Shown here: positions 45,656-54,357 of the stretch, piece by piece
How the letters are laid out: each line of letters opens with the position of its first letter
Position numbering within the stretch: position 1 is the stretch's first letter
DNA from: Acholeplasmatales bacterium
GTDB taxonomy: Bacteria; Bacillota_I; Bacilli_A; Izemoplasmatales; Izemoplasmataceae
DNA: 64,000 nt
Reading direction: 5' to 3'
NCBI GenBank assembly: GCA_007694145.1
Contig: RECF01000062.1
Span: 38,368-102,367 of the forward strand
Notes under the pieces: model-generated
Told to the model about the DNA's origin: nothing
What the model saw: only the letters and a program-made list of their open reading frames with translations
The model's database searches: none
Program-made: the position numbers and the translations under genes

Positions 45656-47614
45656 TCACGACTCGGATAAACGCTTGAACAACGGTTCGAAGTCGCTGCC
45701 TTCGCGGATGAAGCAGGCCGTTTCCCCTAGAGCCACTTCAATGACATGGGTTCCTAAATCATGCGAATGACCGGTGAACAAACGCCACCAGCGCCCCTCA
45801 GGTAACACGCAATCCCGCTGTGTCTCACCTGGTTTCAAGATGGGTGCCACCACCATGTCATCCCCAACCATGAACTGCGTGTCCACCAACCAAGATTGAG
45901 GGTCTTGGATGGCAAAAAACATCGGTCTGATAACAGGGATGCCTGTTTTCTGATACTGATTGAGTCCATGGCGCAAATACGGTTTCAAAGCTTTGTGCAG
46001 CCGACTCAAGCGCGCAAAGTGCGGCAAAACATCTGGATGGTCGAACTGGGCATTGACTGGGGGTCGATTGCCTTCATGGGTGCGAAAGAGTGGCGTGAAG
46101 ACAGCCATTTCAGCCCAACGGATGAACAGTTCGGGACTGCGACGCATGTGAAAGATGGTTGTATAGCCACCGATATCGCTATGACTGACACCCACACCAC
46201 TCGCCGCCATCGAAAGCATGGCGCGTAGTGCCGAGGGCAAGCCGTCATCTTCGGAAAAATCCACATGTTGATCACCGGTCCAAAGACTGTTCGTATAAGC
46301 CGTGATACCCGTATATCCGGCGCGACTGAAAAAGAACACCGTATCTCTAAGCCCGCGCTCATCAATGGCTTCCCGGTTAAGCTTGGCCCATATAACAGGC
46401 CAGCGATTGTGCCAGAGGGCCCCTTGACCCGCATAGACCACCGCATCGGGTGGCAAGTACTCGCCAAAGTCCGCCATCCAACCAGAAAAGCCCACATCAA
46501 TCATCTCAGTTTGGATGTGTGTCTTGAACCATTGATAGGCCTGCGGGTGTGTCAAGTCAATCATACCTGCTTTGAATGTTGTCGAGACAAACCAATACGG
46601 TTTTCCTGAGCGTTTCCGGACGAGAAAACCTCGCTGAATGGCTTCATCGCAAAGCGGTGTGCCTTTCCGCAAATAGGGGTTCACATAACCTAACAGCCTG
46701 ACACCAAGTTCCTTCAAAGTGGCGATCTGTTGATCGAGTTTCGGATACAGCGTCTCATCAACACGCCAATGCCATAAAACTTGTGCACCGAAACGGGTGT
46801 GTAGAGCGCCGGACCAGTCTTGTGTCCACACGGCGCTGACAGGACTGTCATGCAGCTTCGTCACAGCAAGTTTCTCCATCACCGCATCCATGCCACCCTG
46901 AACGGCCAAAATCGCCCCCTCATGAACCCACTCTGGCAAGGGCGGTTGACGCCCTAGATAATCAGACAGCGCCGCGACAAGATATTGCGGGTTTTTGGCA
47001 TGAAACACGGTCACTGACTTGGGCACACTGTGAAAATGCAAATGGGTTTCAGTGGGGTGGAATGTAAAAGCGGCGTAGCTGTCTACATCCGCATGGAGCG
47101 CATAGCCTTTGCTAGAAAGGTATGTCGGCTGGGCATAGTAGGTATGATGCGCCGCATAAGGGCGACGGTGAGACGGATTGACACCACGGATTCGTTCACG
47201 GACAAACTTGCCGACAAGCTTGCCGAGTGCATGATGTTCACTCACCCAAATCGGAACAGTCAAGCCTTTCAAATTCAACGTGCTGAACTGTTCGCCACAG
47301 CCGACGATGCATTCATCCGGTGTGCCTGAAAGCAGTAGCGTAATCCGGTTGAAAGCAAGTGTTTCAGGAAACAAGATGGTCGTCATGTCGGTGTGCACCA
47401 GCACGCGAAGCGAGACCTTCAGGTCCCCCGCACTGAATGTGAAGATTTCCCCGTCAATCTGCACAAGCGTCAGACGTTTGCTTTGCACCACGCGGTCACG
47501 AATACGGGTTATGCCGCGCCGGGTGCGATAATGCGGCACGGCTTGTCCAAGAATCAAAGCGGTCTGGCCGATGACAAAGTCTAGCGGGTAAGGCAGTTTT
47601 TTAGATGTCGACAT
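45656..47614 (-). CDS. GH31 family alpha-glycosidase, YihQ-related but lacking the sulfonate-binding Arg
   Basis: 652 residues. Catalytic nucleophile Asp382 in SGWMADFGEYLP and acid/base Asp448 in LWTGDQH; HSDIGGYTT and TPLFRTHEGNRP follow. It is clearly a relative of the sulfoquinovosidase at 60635-62644 but at the key sulfonate-binding position (R-x-x-W there, Arg285/Trp288) it has Gln278 and Trp281 (FGAQVLW). It is therefore more likely an ordinary alpha-glucosidase/galactosidase-type enzyme or one with another anionic aglycone. No signal peptide: it acts in the cytoplasm on what the adjacent GPH symporter imports. It overlaps the symporter stop by 14 bases. Confidence 0.88.
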   Translation of the reverse strand: MSTSKKLPYPLDFVIGQTALILGQAVPHYRTRRGITRIRDRVVQSKRLTLVQIDGEIFTFSAGDLKVSLRVLVHTDMTTILFPETLAFNRITLLLSGTPDECIVGCGEQFSTLNLKGLTVPIWVSEHHALGKLVGKFVRERIRGVNPSHRRPYAAHHTYYAQPTYLSSKGYALHADVDSYAAFTFHPTETHLHFHSVPKSVTVFHAKNPQYLVAALSDYLGRQPPLPEWVHEGAILAVQGGMDAVMEKLAVTKLHDSPVSAVWTQDWSGALHTRFGAQVLWHWRVDETLYPKLDQQIATLKELGVRLLGYVNPYLRKGTPLCDEAIQRGFLVRKRSGKPYWFVSTTFKAGMIDLTHPQAYQWFKTHIQTEMIDVGFSGWMADFGEYLPPDAVVYAGQGALWHNRWPVIWAKLNREAIDERGLRDTVFFFSRAGYTGITAYTNSLWTGDQHVDFSEDDGLPSALRAMLSMAASGVGVSHSDIGGYTTIFHMRRSPELFIRWAEMAVFTPLFRTHEGNRPPVNAQFDHPDVLPHFARLSRLHKALKPYLRHGLNQYQKTGIPVIRPMFFAIQDPQSWLVDTQFMVGDDMVVAPILKPGETQRDCVLPEGRWWRLFTGHSHDLGTHVIEVALGETACFIREGSDFEPLFKRLSES

Positions 47615-49052
47615 TCTCAACACGCCAAAGTTTTTCATAAGGATAACCGGTGATTTTTTCCAACGTGTCACGCACGGCAGGATCATCACTTGGTGTACCG
47701 TCGGCCCGTCGCCGCAACAGCTCCGCCTTCAAGATGGGGAAGTTATGGTTGTTGAGGGGATAACGTGCTGTAAAAAACAGGGCGGTGATCAAAAAGAGTA
47801 GCGGAAACGCCACGAATACAAAGACGATGCCAAACACGGCAAGATCGGACTGAACCGCCGCGTTACTGTCAAACCCGAAAAGCCAAAGTGACAACCCGAC
47901 GAGTCCCAAAGCAACCCCATTGGCGATTTTTCGTGAAAAGGTCGCCATCCCGGCATACATGCCGGCCCGCCGCTGCGTTGAGATGAGTTCATCGACATCC
48001 GCCAAATCCGTCAAGATGGCAAACGGAGTGACAGTCGAGGCAGCCGTACCGAAACCAAGCAACACGGCAATACCGACAATCGGCCAAATCGGTGCGCCCT
48101 CATAGGCGAAGAAGACCACGAGCACCGTAGCGAGAATTTGCAAGGGGATACCAACATATATCGGTACTTTCTTCGAGTGGTACTTCAACAGGAACTGATA
48201 GAGGACCATCGCAAACAGTTGCGCGCCCAAGACCCCTGCCATGATGGTGATGTACTGATCGGGCTGTACGAGTACGTAGGTGAGGAAATAGAGGATGAGA
48301 GCTAAGATGAAATCAACCGACCCTTGCCCAAAGAGAAAAATACCCAAATACATTCTAAACGCCCGATTTTTGAAAACATACACGTTTTCCCGAATACTGG
48401 GACGTTTGGGTTGTTTCTTTTCAGGCAATGGGTCCTCAAACGTATTAAAAAACGTCACCAACAAACTAATCAAAAAGATAAAGCCAAACACGATGCCCAT
48501 CACCAAATAGCCTTCTTTAACGCGATCTGGACCGAATCGACCGATGATGATTTCGGGCAAAAGCGCCCCGAGGATGGCCGACAGGGCGGAGAACACCATC
48601 CGGATGCCTGTATACTGACCACGAAGATGGTAGCTGTGCACCATGTCAGGCAGCAACGCATTGTATGGGACCATGACGATGGTAAAGCCTGTTGAGAAGA
48701 GCATGAACGCCAACAGGTAGTAGAGGTATTGTAACCCAGGGCCACCACCGATGCTCACCCAGACGAGCATGAAGGTGAACGCCGCCACAAAACTACCAAT
48801 CAGAATGAAAAAACGTTTTGCGCCATACTTTGACCGTGTGCGATCGACCAAAGCCCCCATGAAAGGGTCGGTAATCGCATCCCAAGTCCGGCCGATAAAA
48901 GGAATCGACCCGGCAAGGGCTGCGTTCATGCCCACCACTTCCGTCATGAAAAAGATGAAAAGGATGGAGATGATGAGGAACGCGCCACCTCCATATAGAT
49001 CAGCGATGCCATACCCGAGTTTGTAACGTAATCGATTTTCTTTGGTACGCAT
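47601..49052 (-). CDS. GPH family glycoside-cation symporter (MFS)
   Basis: 483 residues, twelve membrane helices. The opening KLGYGIADLYGGGAFL, the WDAITDPFMGALVDRTRSKYGAKRFFI loop, and PYNALLPDMVH match the MelB/YihO-P (glycoside-pentoside-hexuronide) family; YihO and YihP are candidate sulfoquinovose/DHPS carriers in E. coli. The start is ATG 49052 with GGAGGA upstream. It has its own promoter, which overlaps the terminator of the upstream SQ operon, and it is coupled to the GH31 gene that follows. Substrate probably a glycoside that this GH31 hydrolyses. Confidence 0.88.
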   Translation of the reverse strand: MRTKENRLRYKLGYGIADLYGGGAFLIISILFIFFMTEVVGMNAALAGSIPFIGRTWDAITDPFMGALVDRTRSKYGAKRFFILIGSFVAAFTFMLVWVSIGGGPGLQYLYYLLAFMLFSTGFTIVMVPYNALLPDMVHSYHLRGQYTGIRMVFSALSAILGALLPEIIIGRFGPDRVKEGYLVMGIVFGFIFLISLLVTFFNTFEDPLPEKKQPKRPSIRENVYVFKNRAFRMYLGIFLFGQGSVDFILALILYFLTYVLVQPDQYITIMAGVLGAQLFAMVLYQFLLKYHSKKVPIYVGIPLQILATVLVVFFAYEGAPIWPIVGIAVLLGFGTAASTVTPFAILTDLADVDELISTQRRAGMYAGMATFSRKIANGVALGLVGLSLWLFGFDSNAAVQSDLAVFGIVFVFVAFPLLFLITALFFTARYPLNNHNFPILKAELLRRRADGTPSDDPAVRDTLEKITGYPYEKLWRVENVDI

Positions 49053-49085
49053 AGGAATCCTCCGCGAACTATGTCTTTATAGAGC

Positions 49086-49114
49086 CATCATACAGGAAAA
49101 AAGCGGTCATGACA
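49086..49114 (-). promoter_or_regulatory. Promoter for the GPH symporter-GH31 unit
   Basis: Minus strand: TTGTCA (49109-49114), 17 bp, TATGAT (49086-49091). The -35 lies inside the terminator hairpin of the upstream operon. Confidence 0.65.
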
Positions 49115-49121
49115 ACCGCTT
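49094..49121 (-). terminator. Terminator of the sulfoquinovose operon
   Basis: Minus strand: AAGCGGT/ACCGCTT 7-bp stem, 7-base loop, then six T's, 10 bases after the CoA-ligase alpha gene. Confidence 0.85.
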
Positions 49122-49130
49122 TGTAAAGCC

Positions 49131-50018
49131 TTATGGTTTGACACCGAGTTGCTTGAGTAAAAGACCGACTTCACGCGGCCGCTTTGCGACATGGGCATCG
49201 ACAGCTTCCAGCGCTTTGATTTTATCGGCCACCGATCCTTTTCCGCCGGTGATGATGGCACCGGCATGGCCCATCTTTTGCCCTTTGGGGGCATTGCGAC
49301 CCCCGAGAAACGCGACGAGCGGTTTGGTGAAGCGACCGCTTTGGATCGTGTCGGCAACTTCCTCTTCCATGGTGCCGCCGAGTTCGCCGATGATGACCAC
49401 GGCATGCGTGTCATCATCCGCTTGATAATCAGCAAGCAGTTCGGCAAAACGTGTCGCGGGTACGGGATCACCCCCGACACCGACCAAAGTCGACACCCCG
49501 TAGCCTTGCTCGACAATCATGGCCGTGACCTCATTGGTAAGCGACCCACTACGGGTCATGACACCGATGGTGCCTTTCTTGTAGACCCGTTCAATCCAGT
49601 GTGGAAAACTACCCATCATCGCCACTTCAGGTGTGATGACACCCGACGTGTTGCCACCGATCACCCTAGCACCGCATTCGAGTGCTTTTTGCCGAATGAT
49701 GACCGTATCATGAAGTGGAATGCCATCGGCAATGGTCACCACTTTTTTTATGCCAGCCGCCAAGGCTTCTAAGACCGCGTCTTTGGTGAGACGGGGTGGC
49801 ACAAAAACCATGGCTGCATCGACGGTGTGGTGGCGGAGGGCTTGCTCAACAGTATGGTAAATGGGACGATCATGGACGGTTTCACCGGCTTTGCCTGGTG
49901 TGACACCACAAACTACCTGTGTACCCAGACTCATCATATGTTCACTCCAAAAACGTCCCTCTTGCCCGGTCATGCCTTGAACAAGCACACGCGTTGTTGC
50001 ATCGATGAAGATGCTCAT
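49131..50018 (-). CDS. ADP-forming acyl-CoA ligase alpha subunit (SucD-like), probable sulfoacetate-CoA ligase
   Basis: 295 residues. CoA-binding Rossmann domain (TRVLVQGMTGQEGRFWSEH), the TRSGSLTNEV segment, and the phosphohistidine loop KMGHAGAIITGGKG near the C-terminus, as in succinyl-CoA synthetase alpha. Genuine TCA-cycle genes are absent nearby; the neighbours make an acyl-CoA from an aldehyde. With its beta partner it should convert sulfoacetyl-CoA + ADP + Pi to sulfoacetate + ATP, giving substrate-level phosphorylation. This corresponds to what I recall as SqwKL in the published variant. It overlaps the beta gene by four bases (ATGA). Confidence 0.85.
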   Translation of the reverse strand: MSIFIDATTRVLVQGMTGQEGRFWSEHMMSLGTQVVCGVTPGKAGETVHDRPIYHTVEQALRHHTVDAAMVFVPPRLTKDAVLEALAAGIKKVVTIADGIPLHDTVIIRQKALECGARVIGGNTSGVITPEVAMMGSFPHWIERVYKKGTIGVMTRSGSLTNEVTAMIVEQGYGVSTLVGVGGDPVPATRFAELLADYQADDDTHAVVIIGELGGTMEEEVADTIQSGRFTKPLVAFLGGRNAPKGQKMGHAGAIITGGKGSVADKIKALEAVDAHVAKRPREVGLLLKQLGVKP

Positions 50019-51139
50019 GACGTCGCCTCCTTTGCCAAAGCAACCGCTTTTTTCACGGCTTCCTCCGTATCAAAGAGCGGGGTGAGACCGTGCGCTTCAA
50101 GCAGGGTGGTTGCTTCTTGTTCATTGGTACCACGAATGCAGGTGACAATCGGTCGATCGGGTTTGAGTCGTTTGATCGCATCCACGATGCCTTCAGCCAT
50201 GACATCAGCGCGTGCAATGGTACCGAATGTCACAATCAAGATGACTTTGGACGGCACCTTAAGACAAATTTCCATCGCTTTGACGGCTTTTTTGTAGTTC
50301 GGGCCACCGAACTCAAGATAGTTCGCCACGGTGCCCCCTTCATCAAGAATCAAATCATAGACGGTCGTCGTCAGGCCTGCACCGGCACACATCAGACCGA
50401 TATCCCCTGTAAAACGGATGAAAGGGATGCCCTCCGCATGGGCTTCACGGGCGGCTTCATCGCCTTCTTCTAAGAATTCTTCATCAAACTCGACTTGCCT
50501 GAACCGGGCATTGTCATCAATGATCAATTTGCCATCTCCAGCGACAATCTTACCCTCGGTGGTGATGAAAAGCGGATTGATTTCAAGCAGTTCAGCATCA
50601 AGACGCATGAAAAGTTCGGCCATTTTAATCAACACATTCGCTAGAGTTCGCGACACGTTTTTGTCAAACCCTAGTGCATAAACGATGCCGGTCGCCTGAT
50701 ACGGTGCAAGGCCATCACGTAAGTCAAATGTGACCCGGTGGATCTTTTCAGGGTGTTCGACAGCGAGCGTCTCAATGTCCACACCGCCTTCGGCACTGAC
50801 CATCAGCAACCCTTTAGCAAGCGTCGCATCGATGGTGACGGCCGCATAGATTTCCTGTGCGATGTCAACGGCCTGCTCGATGAGTAGACGGCCGATACGA
50901 TGTGTTGGACCAAATAGTCGTTCAGCCGCTTCACGGGCTTCTGCCGGTGTTCGCACAAACACAATTAGGCCGGCCTTGCCCCGGCCGCCACTCAGTACTT
51001 GTGCTTTCAACACACAAGGAAAGCCGACGACAGCCAAGGCATCCTCTAACTCAGTGAGGTCGACGATCAGGCGGCTGTTTGGGATTAAGATGCCATGTTC
51101 ACTAAAAAGTGTCTTCGCTTGATATTCATGCAGTTTCAT
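50015..51139 (-). CDS. ADP-forming acyl-CoA ligase beta subunit (SucC-like, ATP-grasp)
   Basis: 374 residues. MKLHEYQAKTLF is the family N-terminus, so the start is the ATG at 51139, 8 bases after GGAGGA. ATP-grasp features: KAQVLSGGRGKAG, ELLEINPLFI, DGKLIIDDNARFR. The power helix/CoA-binding region includes LMCAGAGLTTTVYDLILDEGG and NYLEFGG. It partners the SucD-like protein that follows. Function in the sulfoacetate branch is inferred from the operon; the sequence alone would fit succinate-CoA ligase. Confidence 0.85.
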   Translation of the reverse strand: MKLHEYQAKTLFSEHGILIPNSRLIVDLTELEDALAVVGFPCVLKAQVLSGGRGKAGLIVFVRTPAEAREAAERLFGPTHRIGRLLIEQAVDIAQEIYAAVTIDATLAKGLLMVSAEGGVDIETLAVEHPEKIHRVTFDLRDGLAPYQATGIVYALGFDKNVSRTLANVLIKMAELFMRLDAELLEINPLFITTEGKIVAGDGKLIIDDNARFRQVEFDEEFLEEGDEAAREAHAEGIPFIRFTGDIGLMCAGAGLTTTVYDLILDEGGTVANYLEFGGPNYKKAVKAMEICLKVPSKVILIVTFGTIARADVMAEGIVDAIKRLKPDRPIVTCIRGTNEQEATTLLEAHGLTPLFDTEEAVKKAVALAKEATS

Positions 51140-52553
51140 TCGATGCATCCTCCGTTTCATCAAGCCAATGACCGAAAATTTCCCGCTCTGAAGGTTTTTG
51201 TGGTGGGAACCACTCAGAGACCCAGGTAATGTTCAAAAAGTGTTTATAGTGAATATTTTCCGACGTAATGTTGCCGCCCCATGAGCCACAGCCCAATGAT
51301 ACGGTCGAAGGCATGCCGTTGAAAAAGGCGCCGCCATTGCCAGCAGCTTGCGGCTGATTGACCATGATACGACTCGTTTTCATCCGTTTGCCTAAGTCGT
51401 CGATATACGATGTGTTGAAAGTATGGATACCACAGGAATGCCCGGTGCCACTATGATTGGTCAACCGTTCAAGCAACGAAGCACCTTCAGAAAAAGATGC
51501 GCAACGATAAAGGGTCAGCACCGGTGCAATCTTTTCTTCAGAAAAGGGATCGGTCTCAATCGTGTCGGCATCGCCTTCAACAAGCAATACATCCGTGTCA
51601 GCCGGGACATCGAGGCCGGCATCGGCGGCGATTTTTTGGGCCGACTGGGCGATGATGGCACTGTTTAAGACGCGGTGGCCTTTCGGATGGGTGACCCACA
51701 TGTGGGCCTTCAGCTGCGCCCGTTCATCACCTTGAACGCGATAAGCCCCACGTGAAACCATCGCCTGCATCATGGCATCGTAGACGGATTCATGGATGAC
51801 CAAAGCATTTTCACTTGAACAAGATGTCGCATAGTCAAACCGCTTGCTCATCATGATTTTTTCCGCAGCGTCTTCAATCTCGGCATCTTCGGCAATCAAC
51901 TGCACCGCATTACCCGGACCGACACCATAAGCCGGTGTGCCGGAACTGTAGGCAGCTTTGACCATGGCCGATCCACCCGTTGCCAAAATGACATCGACAG
52001 CTTTAAGCAGTGCTTGTGTCTTCGGAATCGAAGGCGCTGTGACAACTTGGATGAGGTCTTCGGGGGCACCGACTTTCCGTAAAGCCGCCCGCATGAACCC
52101 GACAGCCAGTGTCGTCGATTGTTCAGCTTTTGGATGCGGCGCAAAAATGACGGCGTTCCGGCCTTTCAAAATGGTGATGGCATTGGAAGCGGGGGTGGCA
52201 GTGGGGTTGGTGACCGGCGTCAGGGCACCGACGACACCGACCGGCTTGGCATAGCGGGTAATCTTTTTTGCCTCATCCCGTTCGATGATGCCCACAGATC
52301 GCGCATGCTTAATGTCTTTTAACACACCGAGCACTTTGTTTTTGTGTTTGGTAATCTTGTCGCCCACGTTCCCCATGCCGGTTTCAGCGACGGCTTGCTC
52401 TGCCAGCATGCGAATGTTCTTGTCGTGATACATCGCCCAACCGATGGCCACACAAACCGCATCGATTTGCGACTGGGTGTAGTCCGCGACTTTTTCCTGT
52501 GCTGCGCGGGCTGCCGTGACGAGTTGTTCAATCGTGGTTTCGTGTTGTTCCAT
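51126..52553 (-). CDS. sqwD: CoA-acylating aldehyde dehydrogenase, probable sulfoacetaldehyde dehydrogenase
   Basis: 475 residues, EutE/PduP/SauS-like branch of the ALDH superfamily. The catalytic Cys is in YATSCSSENALVIHE (~residue 240). Cofactor and substrate motifs include TPVTNPTATPASNAI and ATGGSAMVKAAYSSGTPAYGVGPGNA. It should oxidise sulfoacetaldehyde with NAD(P)+ and CoA to sulfoacetyl-CoA. Symbol given from memory of the sulfo-TK literature. The start is ATG 52553 behind AAAAGGAG. Its stop overlaps the ligase beta start by 14 bases. Without the context, acetaldehyde or propionaldehyde could be the substrate. Confidence 0.86.
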   Translation of the reverse strand: MEQHETTIEQLVTAARAAQEKVADYTQSQIDAVCVAIGWAMYHDKNIRMLAEQAVAETGMGNVGDKITKHKNKVLGVLKDIKHARSVGIIERDEAKKITRYAKPVGVVGALTPVTNPTATPASNAITILKGRNAVIFAPHPKAEQSTTLAVGFMRAALRKVGAPEDLIQVVTAPSIPKTQALLKAVDVILATGGSAMVKAAYSSGTPAYGVGPGNAVQLIAEDAEIEDAAEKIMMSKRFDYATSCSSENALVIHESVYDAMMQAMVSRGAYRVQGDERAQLKAHMWVTHPKGHRVLNSAIIAQSAQKIAADAGLDVPADTDVLLVEGDADTIETDPFSEEKIAPVLTLYRCASFSEGASLLERLTNHSGTGHSCGIHTFNTSYIDDLGKRMKTSRIMVNQPQAAGNGGAFFNGMPSTVSLGCGSWGGNITSENIHYKHFLNITWVSEWFPPQKPSEREIFGHWLDETEDASNETA

Positions 52554-52568
52554 CAAACGTCACTCCTT

Positions 52569-53813
52569 TTAATCTACAAAATAGCCGAGGCCACCGATCA
52601 TGCCAAGCAAGGCAATGAAAACGACGGCGACGAAGGCCAAAATGAACAAGTCTCTGAATAATTTCTTACGATCGACCCATTTGGGTGCACTGGCTAAGGC
52701 CAACGCGCCCATGGTCGAAAAAGGACTGGTGGTCGTAATGTGGGACCCAACGGCAATGGTCGTTGTCAACAGGGCGGGGGAAGCGCTGCCGCCTAAGGCA
52801 TCGGATAAACTGACCGTCGTCGGGATGAGCGTTGGCATGACGACGCCGACCGCTGAAGAAAAGATCGAGAAGACGCCACTGAGTACGGCCAAAATGGGCA
52901 CGGCGGTTCTCGGCCCCATCAAGCTAGCCAAAAAGTCCGTCAACAACGCCACACCCCCGACCGCATCGGTCACACTGATCAAGACGGCGGTGCCACATAT
53001 CAAAATCAACGTGCCCCAGGGAATGCCGATGATCGCTTCACCTTCATCGGCCGCTTTGAACAGAAACAGGAAAAATGCCATGACGAAGGCGGCGAAACCG
53101 ACGTTGATGCCAGTGAGCACGACCCAGACAACTAAAAAGAAAATGCTGGCCAGTGTCAACAGTTGAAGCCGGTTGAAACGTTCGGGCTTGACGGTTTCTA
53201 CCCGTTGGCCGTTCAGTTTGAGCCCACCAAGCACGATGAACATGCCGGATGCGAACAAGGTAATCGCGAACACATTGGTCAAATAGATGGCATAACCCAG
53301 TTCGCCAACACCATGGGTGCGTGCGAGTTCTAAGGCGACGATGCCGTTAGGGGCAATCGGCGACAACCCACCGGCAATCGAACCAAGGATAATCAACCCC
53401 GACATCATCAAAATCGAAATACCGGTTGACGCGGCAATCATCAGTCCAATCGGTAAAAGCAAGGCACTTGTGGAGATATTGCCGGGGCCAATGCTTGCAA
53501 GCACAAGCGCTAAGACAAAAAAGATGATCGGAATCAGCGCTTTGCGACCCCGACTTTGATAGATCATGAGCCGAGACAAGTTCTCAAGGGTGCCGTTCAG
53601 GCGGGCGATGCTGAAAAGCAGCGTCACACCGACGGTGGTGAAAAATAGACGCATGGGCCAATAGGCGATGATAGTGTTGATGGGTATGTTGCCCAAATAG
53701 TGGCCGATGAACAAAGCAAAAACAAGGGCGATGATCCCCACATTGATGTTTTTCCAAAAGCCGATGGCCACCGCAATGAGGATGCTGAGCAGCGAGAACA
53801 GTTCAAGACTCAT
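52569..53813 (-). CDS. SLC13/MatC-like anion permease, candidate sulfoacetate exporter
   Basis: 414 residues, about eleven membrane helices. The N-terminal region resembles the dicarboxylate carrier MatC N-terminal type, with hairpin-loop segments GPGNISTSALLLPIG and SPIAPNGI in the first half, and VGSHITTTSPFSTMG in the second, as in DASS/IT superfamily pumps. It lies between the aldehyde dehydrogenase and the RpiB-like gene, so exporting the end product (sulfoacetate) is the most economical role. Uptake of an anion cannot be excluded. AAAAGGAG is 11 bases upstream of the ATG. Confidence 0.8.
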   Translation of the reverse strand: MSLELFSLLSILIAVAIGFWKNINVGIIALVFALFIGHYLGNIPINTIIAYWPMRLFFTTVGVTLLFSIARLNGTLENLSRLMIYQSRGRKALIPIIFFVLALVLASIGPGNISTSALLLPIGLMIAASTGISILMMSGLIILGSIAGGLSPIAPNGIVALELARTHGVGELGYAIYLTNVFAITLFASGMFIVLGGLKLNGQRVETVKPERFNRLQLLTLASIFFLVVWVVLTGINVGFAAFVMAFFLFLFKAADEGEAIIGIPWGTLILICGTAVLISVTDAVGGVALLTDFLASLMGPRTAVPILAVLSGVFSIFSSAVGVVMPTLIPTTVSLSDALGGSASPALLTTTIAVGSHITTTSPFSTMGALALASAPKWVDRKKLFRDLFILAFVAVVFIALLGMIGGLGYFVD

Positions 53814-53847
53814 GATGGCGTACTCCTTTTAAGCAGGTTCGACAATC

Positions 53848-54327
53848 TCAGCGATTGAAACTATCTTTCTCGAGTTCGCGCACGGCAACACGGGCTTTCT
53901 TCAAACGTTCCGCCCGCCAGTCTTCGAGATTTTCAGTAAAGCCGGTTTTCATGAACGTGTCGACCATCGCGATGCCGAGCATCGGTGCGATGATCCACCC
54001 CCCCATGCATAGGACATTGGCATCGTTGATGGCCCGGCATTTTTCCGCCGCATAGACAGACTCACAGGCTGCCGCATGGACCCCTTCGTGCTTGTTGGCG
54101 ACAATCGACATGCCCATGCCGGTGCCACAAATCAAAATGCCATTTGTGTGGGTGCCATCCTGAATGGTTTTAGCACCCCGTGCAGCGACGTCAAAAAACG
54201 GCAAGGGATTGTCCGTGTCGACCGTCCCGATGTCTTCGAGGGTGTGACCGAGATTTTGCACGTGTTCCTTGATGGCTTCCTTAAGCGTATAGCCCGATAA
54301 ATCGGAGCCGATAAACCATGTTCCCAT
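53848..54327 (-). CDS. sqwI: RpiB/LacAB-type isomerase, probable 4-deoxy-4-sulfoerythrose isomerase
   Basis: 159 residues, RpiB fold. Active-site Cys in GILICGTGMGMSIVANK (~residue 75), plus the MGGWIIAP segment. In the sulfo-TK route an aldose-ketose isomerase must convert sulfoerythrose to sulfoerythrulose between two transketolase steps; a second RpiB-like enzyme in the operon fits. A separate housekeeping rpiB is at 63144-63581. Differences from it, such as GSDLSGYTLKE in place of GADHGGYALKQ near the N-terminus (the usual DHGG motif changed), suggest a changed substrate. Symbol from memory. Confidence 0.83.
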   Translation of the reverse strand: MGTWFIGSDLSGYTLKEAIKEHVQNLGHTLEDIGTVDTDNPLPFFDVAARGAKTIQDGTHTNGILICGTGMGMSIVANKHEGVHAAACESVYAAEKCRAINDANVLCMGGWIIAPMLGIAMVDTFMKTGFTENLEDWRAERLKKARVAVRELEKDSFNR

Positions 54328-54357
54328 AAGATGATACCTCCTTGATAAATTAGGATG

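Noticed and set aside
49131..51139. TCA-cycle succinyl-CoA synthetase
   Set aside because: No other TCA genes nearby; the pair is fused by overlaps to a CoA-acylating aldehyde dehydrogenase inside the SQ operon. Sequence alone cannot exclude succinate as a side substrate.
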